From: Roseomonas acroporae
Lineage (GTDB): Bacteria > Pseudomonadota > Alphaproteobacteria > Acetobacterales > Acetobacteraceae
Reading direction: 5' to 3'
DNA length: 64,000 nucleotides
Assembly: GCF_023223525.1 (NCBI RefSeq)
Contig: NZ_JALPRX010000007.1
Span: 1-64,000 of the forward strand
How positions within the stretch are numbered: position 1 is the first letter of the stretch; the number at the start of each line of letters is the position of its first letter. The notes beneath the pieces were generated by a model that had not been told where the DNA came from, ran no database searches, and was given only the letters and a program-made list of their open reading frames with translations. Made by a program: the position numbers and the translations under genes. Shown one piece after another: positions 47,681 through 56,789 of this stretch.

Positions 47681-48770
47681 GGGCGTGCGTTGCTCCGGGT
47701 TGCTGGTGCCGGGAGGAGGATGCGGCCTGGCGGTCGGGGCACCGGCCTGCCGCCGCGCCGCGCCGCGAGGCTAGGCGGCTTGCGCCAGGGCGCCAACACC
47801 GGTGGCGCCAACACCGATGGCCGGCGCCGGCGCCCGCTCGCGGCGGCGCGCCGCGAAGGCGCCGCCGCGTGCGCGGCCGCTGCGTCACCACAGCGTGGCG
47901 GGTGTGCCGCATGCGCGTCTGATGGCGGTGCTGCATGCGCGGCCGCGGGCGTTGCCAAGTGCGTGGCCGGGAGTGTCGCCGCATGCGCGGTGGCGGGGTA
48001 TCGGCCGCATGCGCGGCGGCGGGTTGTCGGCCGCATGGTTGCCATGCGGTGCGCGCCGCGTTCCCGGCGGCTGCATGCGTGGCCTGCGTCGCGGCGGGGT
48101 ACGCGGACGAAGCGGCGCGCGCCACGGCGGGCCCGCATCGCAGTCGCCCGGATGCGCGCATGCTTGCACCCGGCTTGCGCTTTTCCGAGGCAGGCGGCGC
48201 GCCCCGAACCGCCGCGCGGCACGCGGCGCGGAACGCGCGGCGACGCCGTGGCGGCCATCGCGATTCACAACAGCGCGCGCAGCGTGCGCCGCGTGCCGAA
48301 ATGGCAGCCATGAACGCGGATTTTGTTGACATGCCTGTTGCGTATGCAGATAGCGTGAAGCGCGTGCACGTCGCCTCGCGCGATGCGAATCGCTGAAGAT
48401 CGGATCCGCCGGCCATGCCGGAGCGCATCCGGCATCGTTCGGCGGATCCGACATCGCGACGCGGGCGTGCCGCAGCAGGGAAGGACGGCTATGGACCGCG
48501 GGCCTGCCTCGTTCCATCGCGCAGCAACCGTCGCTCGCGACGCGGCTGACGAGGCATCGGCATGTCGGGGGCGAGGTCGGGACGCGGCGTGCCGCGCGGC
48601 ACCGGCAACGCACCGACAACCCCGACCGCCGCGAGGCGTTGCACCGTCGGCTCTGCTGCTCACGGATGTGGTGTTCTTCCGGCCGGTCCGGGCGCGCCGC
48701 GTTCGCCTCGCCTCGATACCGTATGCGCGTCCCGGAGAAAGCCGGCGCGCCTGACAGGAGAAGCTCGCCC
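47681..48770. other. 1.1-kb gene-free region with GCATGCGC cluster
   Basis: No protein or RNA gene is convincing over 1090 bp. From about 47905 to 48090 the palindromic octamer GCATGCGC occurs four times (47909, 47933, 47981, 48007) and variants such as GCATGCGT several more, spaced at roughly 24-26 bp or a multiple. The stretch 48305-48400 is AT-rich for this genome and holds TTGACA (48326-48331) followed after 17 bp by GATAGC, a possible promoter reading toward the histone-like gene. A long untranslated leader of the H1-like gene or an unknown RNA are possibilities. Confidence 0.45.
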
Positions 48771-49481
48771 ATGACCGAGAAGAAGGAAGACGGCACCGCC
48801 GCGCCGCGCGCGCAGGCCATGGCCGTGTCCACCACGCGCCGCAGCACCGCCACCCGCAAGCCCGCGGGCCGCACCACCGCCGCGCGCAAGACCGCCGGGA
48901 CCGCCAAGCGCGCGCCCGCGAAGACGGCGAAGGCGCCGGCCAAGCGCACCGCCGCGAAGGCCACGAAGCCCGCCACCAAGCGCGCGCCCGCGAAGACGGC
49001 GAGGACGGCGAAGGCGCCGGCCAAGCGCGCCACCGCCGCGAAGCGGACCACCACCGCCCGCAAGACCACCGCGACGGCCCGCAAGCCCGCCGCGCGCAAG
49101 GCGGCCACCACCCGCAAGGCGGCGACCACCCGCAAGGCGGCCACGACGCGCACCGCCGCGAAGGCGCCGGCCAAGCGCGCCGCCACCAGCCGCGCGAAGA
49201 CCAGCACGCGCGCCAAGGCCACCACCACCCGCACGGCGCGCCCCGCCGCGCGCAAGGCGACGACGGCCAAGGCGACGGGCACCACGCGCCGCACCGCCAC
49301 CCGCACCGCGGCCGCGAAGGCCTCCACCCCGGCGAAGCGCGCCAGCACGGCCGGCACCAGCTCCCGTTCCGAGGCGGCGAAGAAGGCGGCGGCGACGCGG
49401 GCGCGCAAGCGCGCCGAGGCGGCTGCCGCCACCGCGCCGGCGCCCGAGCCGATGCCGGAGACCGAGACCAGCGAGGCCTGA
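48771..49481 (+). CDS. histone H1-like Lys/Ala/Thr-rich DNA-binding protein
   Basis: A 236-residue protein of H1/AlgP type, made almost wholly of Ala, Lys, Arg, Thr and Pro. After an acidic start (MTEKKEDGTAAP) come repeated blocks such as KRAPAKTAKAPAKR and three consecutive KAATTR units near residues 110-128. The C-terminus is acidic (PEPMPETETSEA). Such proteins bind DNA non-specifically and compact the nucleoid or modulate transcription. ACAGGAGAAG lies at ideal distance before the ATG. Repeat number is likely to vary among strains. Single gene with its own terminator at 49504-49535. Confidence 0.85.
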   Translation: MTEKKEDGTAAPRAQAMAVSTTRRSTATRKPAGRTTAARKTAGTAKRAPAKTAKAPAKRTAAKATKPATKRAPAKTARTAKAPAKRATAAKRTTTARKTTATARKPAARKAATTRKAATTRKAATTRTAAKAPAKRAATSRAKTSTRAKATTTRTARPAARKATTAKATGTTRRTATRTAAAKASTPAKRASTAGTSSRSEAAKKAAATRARKRAEAAAATAPAPEPMPETETSEA

Positions 49482-49503
49482 TCCAGGCTCGCTTGCGACG
49501 AGG

Positions 49504-49535
49504 GGCGCCGGCCGCGCGCAGCGGCCGGCGCCTTT
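49504..49535 (+). terminator. Rho-independent terminator of H1-like gene
   Basis: A perfect 12-bp stem, GGCGCCGGCCGC with its complement GCGGCCGGCGCC, around a GCGCA loop, followed by TTT. It starts 22 bases after the stop codon. Confidence 0.85.
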
Positions 49536-49654
49536 CGCATGGGCGATCGTCTCGGTCGCCCCTCTTGGCTACCCCCTTGGGCCACCTCATGGCCCTTCGC
49601 GCGGTGCCCGCGCGCAACTGCCGGATTGCGCGGGCCGAATTACGCGCGGCGGTG

Positions 49655-50914
49655 TCAGCCGTCGAACGCCTTCAGGAAGAAGTCGCGCGCGCCGAAATTG
49701 CCGCTCTTCAGCGCGAGATGGATGCCGGACGCATCATCGGGTAGCTCGGCCTGAGTCCAGGGCACGCCCGGGTCGATCTCCGGCCCGATGCGCAGGCTGC
49801 GCACGCCGAGGCGCGACACCACCGCGCCGGAAGTCTCGCCGCCGGCCACGACCAGCCGACGCACGCCGCGCGCCACGAGCGCCGCCGCGATGCCCGCCAG
49901 CGTCTCCTCCACCAGCGCGCCCGCCGCGTCGCGGCCGAGCCGCTGCTGCAACGCCGCGACCTTGTCCGGCGGCGCCGAGGCGGCGATCAGCACCGGCATG
50001 TCGCCGAGCTTTCCGTCCATCCAGTCGAGCGCCTGGCGTTGCAGCGCGTCGGCATCCGGCGTCGTCAGCACGTCGAGTTCGAGCGTGGGCAGATGATCGC
50101 GTGCGAAGCCGATCTGGCCGAGCGTCGCGCGCGAGCAGGAGCCGGCGAGCACCGCGGCGTGGCCCGCGACCGGCGGCAGCGCCGCGGCGTCGCGCTCGGG
50201 CAGCAGGCCGGCCGCGCGGAAATTCGCCGGCAGGCCGAGTGCCACGCCGGAGCCGCCGGTGATCAGCGGGTGCTGCGCCGCCGCCTCGCCGATCGTCAGC
50301 AGGTGCGCGTCGGTGATCGCGTCGACGATGGCGTAGCGGCGGCCGCTCTCCTTCAGGCGCGTCATGGCGCGGCGCGTCTCGGCGGTGCCCCGCGCCACCG
50401 TGGCGAAGGGCACGAGGCCGACGGCGCCGTCGGTCTGGGCGCCGAGCACGCGCACCAGGTTCGCGTCGCGCATCGGCGTCAGCGGGTGGTTCTCCATGCC
50501 GCTCTCGCTGAGCAGCGCGGCGCCGACGAAGAGATGGCCCTGGTAGACGGTGCGTCCGTTGGTCGGGAAGGCGGGGCAGGCGAGGGCGAAGCCGGCATCG
50601 AGGCGGCGCACCAGCGCATCCGCCACCGGGCCGATATTGCCCTCGGGCGTGGAGTCGAAGGTCGAGCAGTACTTGAAGAAGATCTGCCGGGCGCCCGCGG
50701 CAAGCAGCGCGTCGCAGGCGGCGAGGCTGTCGCGGACCGCCTCCGCCACCGGCGCGGTGCGGGACTTCAGCGCGACGATCACGGCGTCCGCCTCCGGCAG
50801 CGGACCGTCCGGCACGCCGATCACCTGCACGGCGGACATGCCGCCTTTGACCAGCGTGTTGGCGAGGTCGGTGGCGCCGGTGAAGTCGTCGGCGATGCAG
50901 CCGAGCAGGGGCAT
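49655..50914 (-). CDS. otnK: four-carbon acid sugar kinase family protein (OtnK-like)
   Basis: A 419-residue kinase of the DUF1537/four-carbon acid sugar kinase family. OtnK phosphorylates 3-oxo-tetronate in tetronate catabolism. N-terminal domain: GCIADDFTGATDLANTLVKG (residues 5-24) and KYCSTFDSTPEGNIGPV; C-terminal nucleotide-binding part: GSCSRATLGQI and VVAGGETSGAVVSRLGV. AGAGGAAA precedes the ATG at 50914. The usual partners (OtnC aldolase, OtnI isomerase, a dehydrogenase) are not in the window, so the assignment to 3-oxo-tetronate rests on similarity. Confidence 0.85.
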   Translation of the reverse strand: MPLLGCIADDFTGATDLANTLVKGGMSAVQVIGVPDGPLPEADAVIVALKSRTAPVAEAVRDSLAACDALLAAGARQIFFKYCSTFDSTPEGNIGPVADALVRRLDAGFALACPAFPTNGRTVYQGHLFVGAALLSESGMENHPLTPMRDANLVRVLGAQTDGAVGLVPFATVARGTAETRRAMTRLKESGRRYAIVDAITDAHLLTIGEAAAQHPLITGGSGVALGLPANFRAAGLLPERDAAALPPVAGHAAVLAGSCSRATLGQIGFARDHLPTLELDVLTTPDADALQRQALDWMDGKLGDMPVLIAASAPPDKVAALQQRLGRDAAGALVEETLAGIAAALVARGVRRLVVAGGETSGAVVSRLGVRSLRIGPEIDPGVPWTQAELPDDASGIHLALKSGNFGARDFFLKAFDG

Positions 50915-50943
50915 GGTCGGTTTCCTCTTGTTGTCGTGTCGGG

Positions 50944-51184
50944 GCCGGCGCGGTTTCGGGGTGCCGCCCCGGACCCCGCCAGGGAAGGCGCCGCCTTCCC
51001 TGGACCCATCCGCCGGGGGCGAAGCCCCCCGGACCCCCCGAGGGGTTTCTAGTCCCGACGCCTGGACCGGCGAGGCCGAAAACGCCGGCGGAGGTCCAGG
51101 AACCTGAGGTTCTTGGTGGGTGGGTTCCAGGGAGGGCGAAGCCCTCCCTGGGGGATGGGGTCCGGGGAAGGCGAAGCCTTCCCC
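50944..51184. repeat. family 2 repeat, copy 3
   Basis: Modules GGGAAGGCGCCGCCTTCCC, CCGGGGGCGAAGCCCCCCGG, a 40-bp block containing GCCGGCGGAGGTCCAGGAAC that nearly matches 21787-21820, then GGGAGGGCGAAGCCCTCCC and GGGGAAGGCGAAGCCTTCCCC. It ends four bases before the methyltransferase stop codon and may terminate the pteridine-type operon. Confidence 0.85.
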
Positions 51185-51188
51185 GCCT

Positions 51189-52046
51189 TCACTCCCCCGG
51201 CAGCGCCAGCAGGTCCCGGTGCCCGATGCGCAGCGCGAGCCGCCCGTGGCGCGCCTGTGCCATGCGCGCTTCCGCCCAGCGCATGATGGCGCCCGCGTGC
51301 CGCCGGTCCGCCGCCAGCGCGGCGCCGGCATGGCCTTCCACCAGCATCCGCGTCATCAGACGCGCGGCGCCCGGGATCACCCAGGGGCTCGTCGCCGACA
51401 GAACGGTGAAGCCCTGCGCCGCGAATTCCCGCCGGATCGCCGCCGGCGCCGCGCCGCCGAGCGCGGGGCCGAAGCCCTTGTCGCGCCGCTGGTCGCGCGC
51501 GAAGGCGCGGCGTACCAGCGGGTCGGCCGGGTGGCGCGGCAGGAAGCTCTCCCGCCCGTCGACGTTCAGCACGGCATAGAAGGGCACGCGCAGCGACTCC
51601 GCCATCGCCGCCACCCAGTCGGCCGAGACGAGGTCGCACAGCGCGCTGCACAGCACCGCGTCGTAGCCCTCCTCGGGCAGCGCGTCGGGGCCGTCGGCGA
51701 GGTCGGCGATGCGGCCCTCGACGCGCCAGGCGCCGTGCGGCGTGTGCACGAGCAGCGTGCGGCCGGGCCAGGTGACGGTCCAGCCATGCGCCGCAGCCCA
51801 GTCGGCGATCGCCTCGAAGGCGCCGGTGAGCAGCGACTGGTCGGCGTCGTACAGCGTCCAGGCCTGGGCGCGGCCGAGGCGCGGCGCCAGCCAGCGGAAC
51901 AGGCTGCCCGTGCCGGCGCCGAGGTCGATCAGGCGCGGCCGCGCCGGCAGCGCGTCGTTCAGGCGCGCGGCGAGGGCGGGGCTGCGCGCCGCGGCGTCCC
52001 AGGCCTCGCGCAGGGCGAGCCATTCGGCGGGGAAGGCTTCCGGCAT
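51189..52046 (-). CDS. class I SAM-dependent methyltransferase
   Basis: A 285-residue Rossmann-fold methyltransferase. SAM motif I is LIDLGAGTGSLFRWL (near residue 39), motif II acidic loop TLYDADQSLL (near 64), and motif IV region EGYDAVLCSALCDLV (near 127). The C-terminal third (DQRRDKGFGPALGGAAP onward) is specific to a subgroup often annotated simply as methyltransferase. Last gene of a five-gene operon; its ATG overlaps the glycosyltransferase stop by one base (TGATG), so it probably modifies the same product. Confidence 0.88.
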   Translation of the reverse strand: MPEAFPAEWLALREAWDAAARSPALAARLNDALPARPRLIDLGAGTGSLFRWLAPRLGRAQAWTLYDADQSLLTGAFEAIADWAAAHGWTVTWPGRTLLVHTPHGAWRVEGRIADLADGPDALPEEGYDAVLCSALCDLVSADWVAAMAESLRVPFYAVLNVDGRESFLPRHPADPLVRRAFARDQRRDKGFGPALGGAAPAAIRREFAAQGFTVLSATSPWVIPGAARLMTRMLVEGHAGAALAADRRHAGAIMRWAEARMAQARHGRLALRIGHRDLLALPGE

Positions 52047-53206
52047 CAGGCGGTCCCGCCGCTTCCGAGCGCCGCCGGCGTGCCGCTGCCGGCGCCTTCC
52101 GCCGCGCCGCTCTCGGTCCTTTCTGGCGCGCCGCTCTCGGTTCTTTCTGCCACGCCGATCTCGATCCTCTCTGCCGCGCCGATCTCGGCGACGAAAGCCG
52201 CGGCGCGGTCGTCCCAGCGCGGCAGCCGCTGGCCGGCCATCCAGGCGGCCTCGGCCATCTCGGCGCGCAGGGCGGTATCGAAGATCACGCGGCGCATGGC
52301 GCGCGAGAGGGTGTTGGCGTCGCCGGGCGGGGAAACCACGCCGGCGCTGGCCGGCACCACCTCGGCGATGGCGCCGCCGGCCGTGATGGCGACGGGCAGG
52401 CCGCGTGCCAGCGCCTCGGCCGCCGCCATGCCGTAGCCTTCCCACCAGGTGGCGAGGGCGAACAGGTCGGCGCGCTGGTACTGCGCCTCCAGCGCCGCGC
52501 CGTCCAGCTCGCCGAGGAATTCGACGCGGCCGTCGAGGCCGAGATCCTCGGCCAGCGCGCGCAGCCCGTTGGCGTGCACCCGGTCGCGGCCGCCGCCGGC
52601 GATGCCGAGGCTCCAGTCGAGGTCGGTGAGTCGGGCGAGGGCGCGCAGCAGCACGTCGTGCCCCTTGCGCGGCGTCAGCGTGCCGACCGCGACGATGCGG
52701 CAGCCGGGGCCGCCCGAGCCCGGCGCGCGCGGTGCCGGATCGGTGCCCGGCTCCACCACGCCGATGCGCGCGGGGTCGGCGCCGAATTCGCCGGGCAGCC
52801 GGCGCGCGGTGAGCGGCGAGGTGGCGACGAGACGGGCCATGGCGGGAAACAGCAGCCGTTCGCGCGCCTTGAGGTCGTCGCGTTCGGAGTCGGCGTAGCC
52901 GGGTTCCAGCGCCGTGGGATGGTGGATCAGCCCGACCGCGCGGCGCCGCGCCAGCGCGTCGCGCAGCGGCGCGAAGGCGGGCAGGCCGAGGCCGTCGATG
53001 ACGAGGCGGGCGTCGTCCGGCAGGGCGTCCAGCGCCGCGCGCGCGCCCGCCTCGGCCGCGTCGTCGGGCAGCGGGTGGCGGCCGGGCAGCTCGACCACCG
53101 ACACGTCGTGGCCGAGGCCGCGCAGCCCGGCGGCGAGGCGGCGGTCGTAGATGTAGCCGCCCGACACCTGGTCGAACGGCCCGGGGACGAGGAGCGCGAT
53201 CTTCAT
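52046..53206 (-). CDS. GT4 family glycosyltransferase
   Basis: A 386-residue retaining glycosyltransferase of the GT-B fold. N-terminal: LLVPGPFDQVSGGYIYDRRL; donor-binding C-terminal domain: VAVGTLTPRKGHDVLLRAL near residue 170 and the E-x7-E-like ATWWEGYGMAAAEALARGLP near 250. The last 45 residues are an imperfect repeat (AERTESGAPERTESG) and probably disordered. The acceptor is not a lipid judging from the lack of membrane segments; within this operon it may be a small pteridine-like molecule. Confidence 0.9.
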   Translation of the reverse strand: MKIALLVPGPFDQVSGGYIYDRRLAAGLRGLGHDVSVVELPGRHPLPDDAAEAGARAALDALPDDARLVIDGLGLPAFAPLRDALARRRAVGLIHHPTALEPGYADSERDDLKARERLLFPAMARLVATSPLTARRLPGEFGADPARIGVVEPGTDPAPRAPGSGGPGCRIVAVGTLTPRKGHDVLLRALARLTDLDWSLGIAGGGRDRVHANGLRALAEDLGLDGRVEFLGELDGAALEAQYQRADLFALATWWEGYGMAAAEALARGLPVAITAGGAIAEVVPASAGVVSPPGDANTLSRAMRRVIFDTALRAEMAEAAWMAGQRLPRWDDRAAAFVAEIGAAERIEIGVAERTESGAPERTESGAAEGAGSGTPAALGSGGTA

Positions 53207-53279
53207 GGCGCGCCTCTCATGCGCCGCCGCGTCGCCGCTGTCACGCCGTTCCGCGTCGGGCGGCGGGGCCGGGGCGCGT

Positions 53280-53711
53280 TCAGCCCGCGTCGCCCGGCGA
53301 GATCAGCGCGGCCGCGACCGGCGCCTCGTAGGCGGCCCAGGCGAGCGGGCTCTCGCGCAGCGTCACCTTCAGCGCGCTGACGGCGTGCCCGCCCTCGCCG
53401 AGCCGGCCCGCGCGCAGCGCCTCGGCCAGCCGCGTGTGGATGTGGTGCGCCAGGAATTCGGTGGTGGTGTTGCGGCCGGCGAATTCCGGCACCTCGTCGA
53501 GGTTGCGGTAGTCGAACGCGTCCAGCACCCGGCGCAGCTCGACGCGGGCGAGGCCGATATCGACCAGCAGCTCGAGCGGGTCGAGCGCGGGGGCGCGGAA
53601 TTCGGCCTCCACCACGAAGGTGGCGCCGTGCATCCGCTGCGCCGGGCCGAAGGCCTCGCCGCGGAAGCTGTGGGCGATCATGACGTGGTCGGCGACGGTG
53701 AGGCTGAACAT
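53280..53711 (-). CDS. degenerate 6-pyruvoyl-tetrahydropterin synthase/QueD fold protein
   Basis: A 143-residue tunnelling-fold protein related to PTPS and QueD, enzymes that convert dihydroneopterin triphosphate. Compared with E. coli QueD, zinc ligands align as His14 and His28, but the third (His in HGH) is Ala30 (MHGATF). The catalytic Cys aligns with Ala24 and the catalytic His of LDH with Tyr68 (FDYRNLDEV), while Asp67 and the pterin-anchoring Glu85 (TTTEFLA) remain. It should still bind a pteridine-like ring but not by the zinc/Cys mechanism. The start codon is 20 bases after the dehydrogenase stop; a GGCACGCG-poor leader gives no strong ribosome-binding site, consistent with coupling. 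Confidence 0.8.
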   Translation of the reverse strand: MFSLTVADHVMIAHSFRGEAFGPAQRMHGATFVVEAEFRAPALDPLELLVDIGLARVELRRVLDAFDYRNLDEVPEFAGRNTTTEFLAHHIHTRLAEALRAGRLGEGGHAVSALKVTLRESPLAWAAYEAPVAAALISPGDAG

Positions 53712-53731
53712 GGATTCCCGCGTGCTGTCTC

Positions 53732-54727
53732 TTATGGATAGGTGACGATGGGGCAGGGCGGCGGCGACTGCACCGCCGTGCTGCGCGAGGGCGGCGCCGG
53801 CGCGAGCAGCGCGGGCATCGCGGCGGGCAGGTCGGCGAAGGCGGTGGCCGGACCGACCAGCGCGTCGAAGCGCGAATCCTCCAGCAGCGAGAGGGCGAGG
53901 GCAAGGCGCTGCGTCGTGCTGCGCCGGCCGCGCATGGCGGGGGAGACGCTGCCGACCTGGCTGGCGATGATCGAGAGGCGCCGCGCGTGGAAGGCCTCGC
54001 CGAGCGGCAGCGTCACCGGGCGGTCGCCGTACCAGCTCGCCTCCAGGATGCGTGCCTCGAAGGCGGCGCGGTCGAGGGCGAGGCGCAGCCCGTCCGGATC
54101 GGCGGAGGCGTGCACGATCAGGTCGCAGTCGGCGGGGGCCGCCTCCGGCAGGCAGAAGGCGGCGCCGAGGCGGCGCGCCAGCGCGGCGCGGCCCGCGTCG
54201 ATGTCGCAGATCGTCACCGCGACCGCCGGCATGCGCGCCAGCAGGTAGCCGGCGAGCAGCCCGACCGTGCCGGCGCCGATCACCAGCGCGCGCTCGCCCG
54301 GCAGCGGCCGCGCGTCCCAGATCAGGTTGACCGCCGTCTCCATGTTGGCCGCGAGCGCCGCGCGCGCATCGGGCACCGCGTCCGGCACCGGCACGCACAT
54401 CGCGGCCGGCGCCACGAAGCGGTCCTGGTGCGGGTGCAGGCAGAAGACGCGGTGGCCGTGCAGCCCGGGCGGGCCGGTCTCGGCGATGCCGACGGCGGCG
54501 TAGCCGTACTTCACGGGGAAGGGGAATTCGCCGGCCTGGAGCGGGGCGCGCATCGCGTCGTACTGGCTCGCCGGCACGCGGCCGTGGAAGACCAGGCGCT
54601 CCGTGCCGCGCGAGATGCCGGAGACGAGCGTGCGGACCAGCACCTGCTCCGGCCCGGGCACGGGCAGGTCCTCCTCGCGCAGCGCGCCGACGCCGGGTGC
54701 CACGGTCCAGAACGCGTGTGCCTTCAT
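53732..54727 (-). CDS. BchC-like medium-chain dehydrogenase without zinc cysteine
   Basis: A 331-residue medium-chain dehydrogenase/reductase. The N-terminal catalytic domain contains [17 protein letters not shown] (residues 36-52), the form seen in BchC-type dehydrogenases, where classical alcohol dehydrogenases have a zinc-binding Cys. The Rossmann motif is [17 protein letters not shown] near residue 149. Other segments: [10 protein letters not shown] near 98 and [12 protein letters not shown] near 126. It probably oxidises or reduces a hydroxyl/ketone on the pathway intermediate with NAD(P). Second gene of the operon. Confidence 0.82.
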   Translation of the reverse strand: MKAHAFWTVAPGVGALREEDLPVPGPEQVLVRTLVSGISRGTERLVFHGRVPASQYDAMRAPLQAGEFPFPVKYGYAAVGIAETGPPGLHGHRVFCLHPHQDRFVAPAAMCVPVPDAVPDARAALAANMETAVNLIWDARPLPGERALVIGAGTVGLLAGYLLARMPAVAVTICDIDAGRAALARRLGAAFCLPEAAPADCDLIVHASADPDGLRLALDRAAFEARILEASWYGDRPVTLPLGEAFHARRLSIIASQVGSVSPAMRGRRSTTQRLALALSLLEDSRFDALVGPATAFADLPAAMPALLAPAPPSRSTAVQSPPPCPIVTYP

Positions 54728-54821
54728 GCGGGGGCGGGCTCCTGTTCGGTTTCCCGGCCATGCCCCCGCATCGCCGGCGGCGGGGGGCGGCCGGCCGCCG
54801 GCCCTCGGGGCGGACGGCCCG

Positions 54822-55631
54822 TCACGCGGCGGGGCAGGCGCGGTCGAGGGCGATGTCGAAGAGCAGGTCGCCCGCCGTGCCGCCCGTGGCCATGTCGTCG
54901 GCCGCGTCGAGCGGAAAGACGCGCCAGCGCAGGCGCAGCCCGTCGGCGACGTGCAGCGCGGGCGGCAGGGTGAAGGCGGGGCGGCCGGAGCCGAGCAGCA
55001 GTGGCGCCACGGTGACGTGCAGGCGGTCGAGGCAGCCGGCGGCGAGGAAGCGGCTGACGGTGACGCCGCCGCCTTCCACCATGATGCGGGTCAGCCCGCG
55101 CGCGGCGAGGCGGCGCAGCAGGGTCGGCAGGCAGAGGCCGGAGCCGGCGCGCGGCAGCGGCAGCAGCTCCGCCGTGCCGTGGGCGGCGGCGCGGCGCGCA
55201 TCCTCGGCGCAGGCGAGCAGGGTGGGCGGCCCATCGGCGAAGACGCGGCGCGCCGGCGGCAGGTGGCATTCCGTGTCGAGCACGACCCGCACCGGATTCG
55301 GTCCGGCCACGGCGCGCGTGGTCAGGCGCGGATCGTCGTGCCGCACGGTGCCGGCACCGACCACCACGGCGTGGCAGAGGGCGCGCAGGCGGTGCGTGTG
55401 CAGGATGTCGCCCGCGCCGCCGATCCATTGCGAGTTGCCGGATTCGGTGGCGATGCGTCCGTCCAGCGTCTGGGCCAGGCGGCCGAGCACGAAGCAGCCG
55501 TCCGGTGCCCGGGGCGGGGCCAGCAGCGGCGCGAACAACGGGTCGGCCGCGTCCAGCCAGGGTGGGGCGTCCCGGGGTGTGGCGCCGAATTCGCCTGCGC
55601 GCGGGATCGGCTCTCCGGTTCGCCTGGGCAT
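54822..55631 (-). CDS. RibD C-terminal-type reductase
   Basis: A 269-residue protein of the RibD_C/dihydrofolate-reductase-like family, which in riboflavin synthesis reduces the ribose of a pyrimidine intermediate with NADPH. Visible motifs: RLAQTLDGRIATESG near residue 51, VVGAGTVRHDDPRLTTR near 89, and IMVEGGGVTVSRFLAAG near 188. The deaminase domain of true RibD is missing, so this is a stand-alone reductase. First gene of the operon; the reduced substrate is probably a pyrimidine- or pterin-like compound with a sugar side chain. Confidence 0.87.
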   Translation of the reverse strand: MPRRTGEPIPRAGEFGATPRDAPPWLDAADPLFAPLLAPPRAPDGCFVLGRLAQTLDGRIATESGNSQWIGGAGDILHTHRLRALCHAVVVGAGTVRHDDPRLTTRAVAGPNPVRVVLDTECHLPPARRVFADGPPTLLACAEDARRAAAHGTAELLPLPRAGSGLCLPTLLRRLAARGLTRIMVEGGGVTVSRFLAAGCLDRLHVTVAPLLLGSGRPAFTLPPALHVADGLRLRWRVFPLDAADDMATGGTAGDLLFDIALDRACPAA

Positions 55632-55726
55632 GCGGTGGCACCATGCCGCAAGCGCACCGGCCGCGCCAGCGCGGGATTGGCGGGCAGCGGAGCGGCAGGC
55701 GGGCGCGGATCGCGGGAGCGGGCGGA

Positions 55727-56128
55727 TCAGGCCCGCGCGGAGACCGCGAGCGCCACGGGTTGCGGTGCCGGGCGGCGGCCGCCGTCGAGGCCGTAGCCGG
55801 GTGCCGCGGCCTGCGGCAGGGCGACGCCGGCGATGGTCTCGATCACCCGGGCCTGGAGGCCGATCGCGCGCTCCAGCAGGCGCCGGTTCTCGCTGCCGAG
55901 CTGCCGCAGGCGCTGCGCGAGCTGCGAGACGGCCACATGGTCCTCTCCCTCGGGGCGCTGGCCGAGCTTCTGCGCGGTGGTGCAGGCGGCGGCGAAGGCG
56001 TCGCTCGCCTGGATCTTGGCGGTGGCGAGCGCCGCGGCGCGGGTCAGGTCGAGGGAGGCGAGCGCGGCGTTCTCGGCATCCAGCGCCTCGGCCAGTCGCT
56101 GGGCGGCGGCGGTCAGGGCAGGCAGCAT
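55727..56128 (-). CDS. FlgN-like flagellar export chaperone
   Basis: A 133-residue, almost wholly alpha-helical protein (LTAAAQRLAEALDAENAALA to RLLERAIGLQARVIETIAGV) with a disordered tail. Size, helix pattern and position directly after the flgJ- and flgI-type genes match FlgN, the chaperone of hook-filament junction proteins. Sequence conservation of FlgN is low, so the assignment depends on context. Starts 7 bases after the FlgJ-like stop. Confidence 0.65.
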   Translation of the reverse strand: MLPALTAAAQRLAEALDAENAALASLDLTRAAALATAKIQASDAFAAACTTAQKLGQRPEGEDHVAVSQLAQRLRQLGSENRRLLERAIGLQARVIETIAGVALPQAAAPGYGLDGGRRPAPQPVALAVSARA

Positions 56129-56135
56129 GGCGCGA

Positions 56136-56788
<653 letters not shown>

Positions 56789-56789
<1 letters not shown>

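Noticed and set aside
48383-48754. 123-codon plus-strand frame in the 1.1-kb gap
   Set aside because: Arg/Ala-rich, no ribosome-binding site, no resemblance to known families.
47885-49585. 566-codon minus-strand frame opposite the histone-like gene
   Set aside because: Ala/Val/Arg repeats simply mirror the Lys/Ala repeats of the sense strand.
49493-49744. 83-codon plus-strand frame with a coiled-coil-looking end
   Set aside because: Starts inside the terminator of the histone-like gene and overlaps the 3' end of the sugar kinase in antisense; no ribosome-binding site.
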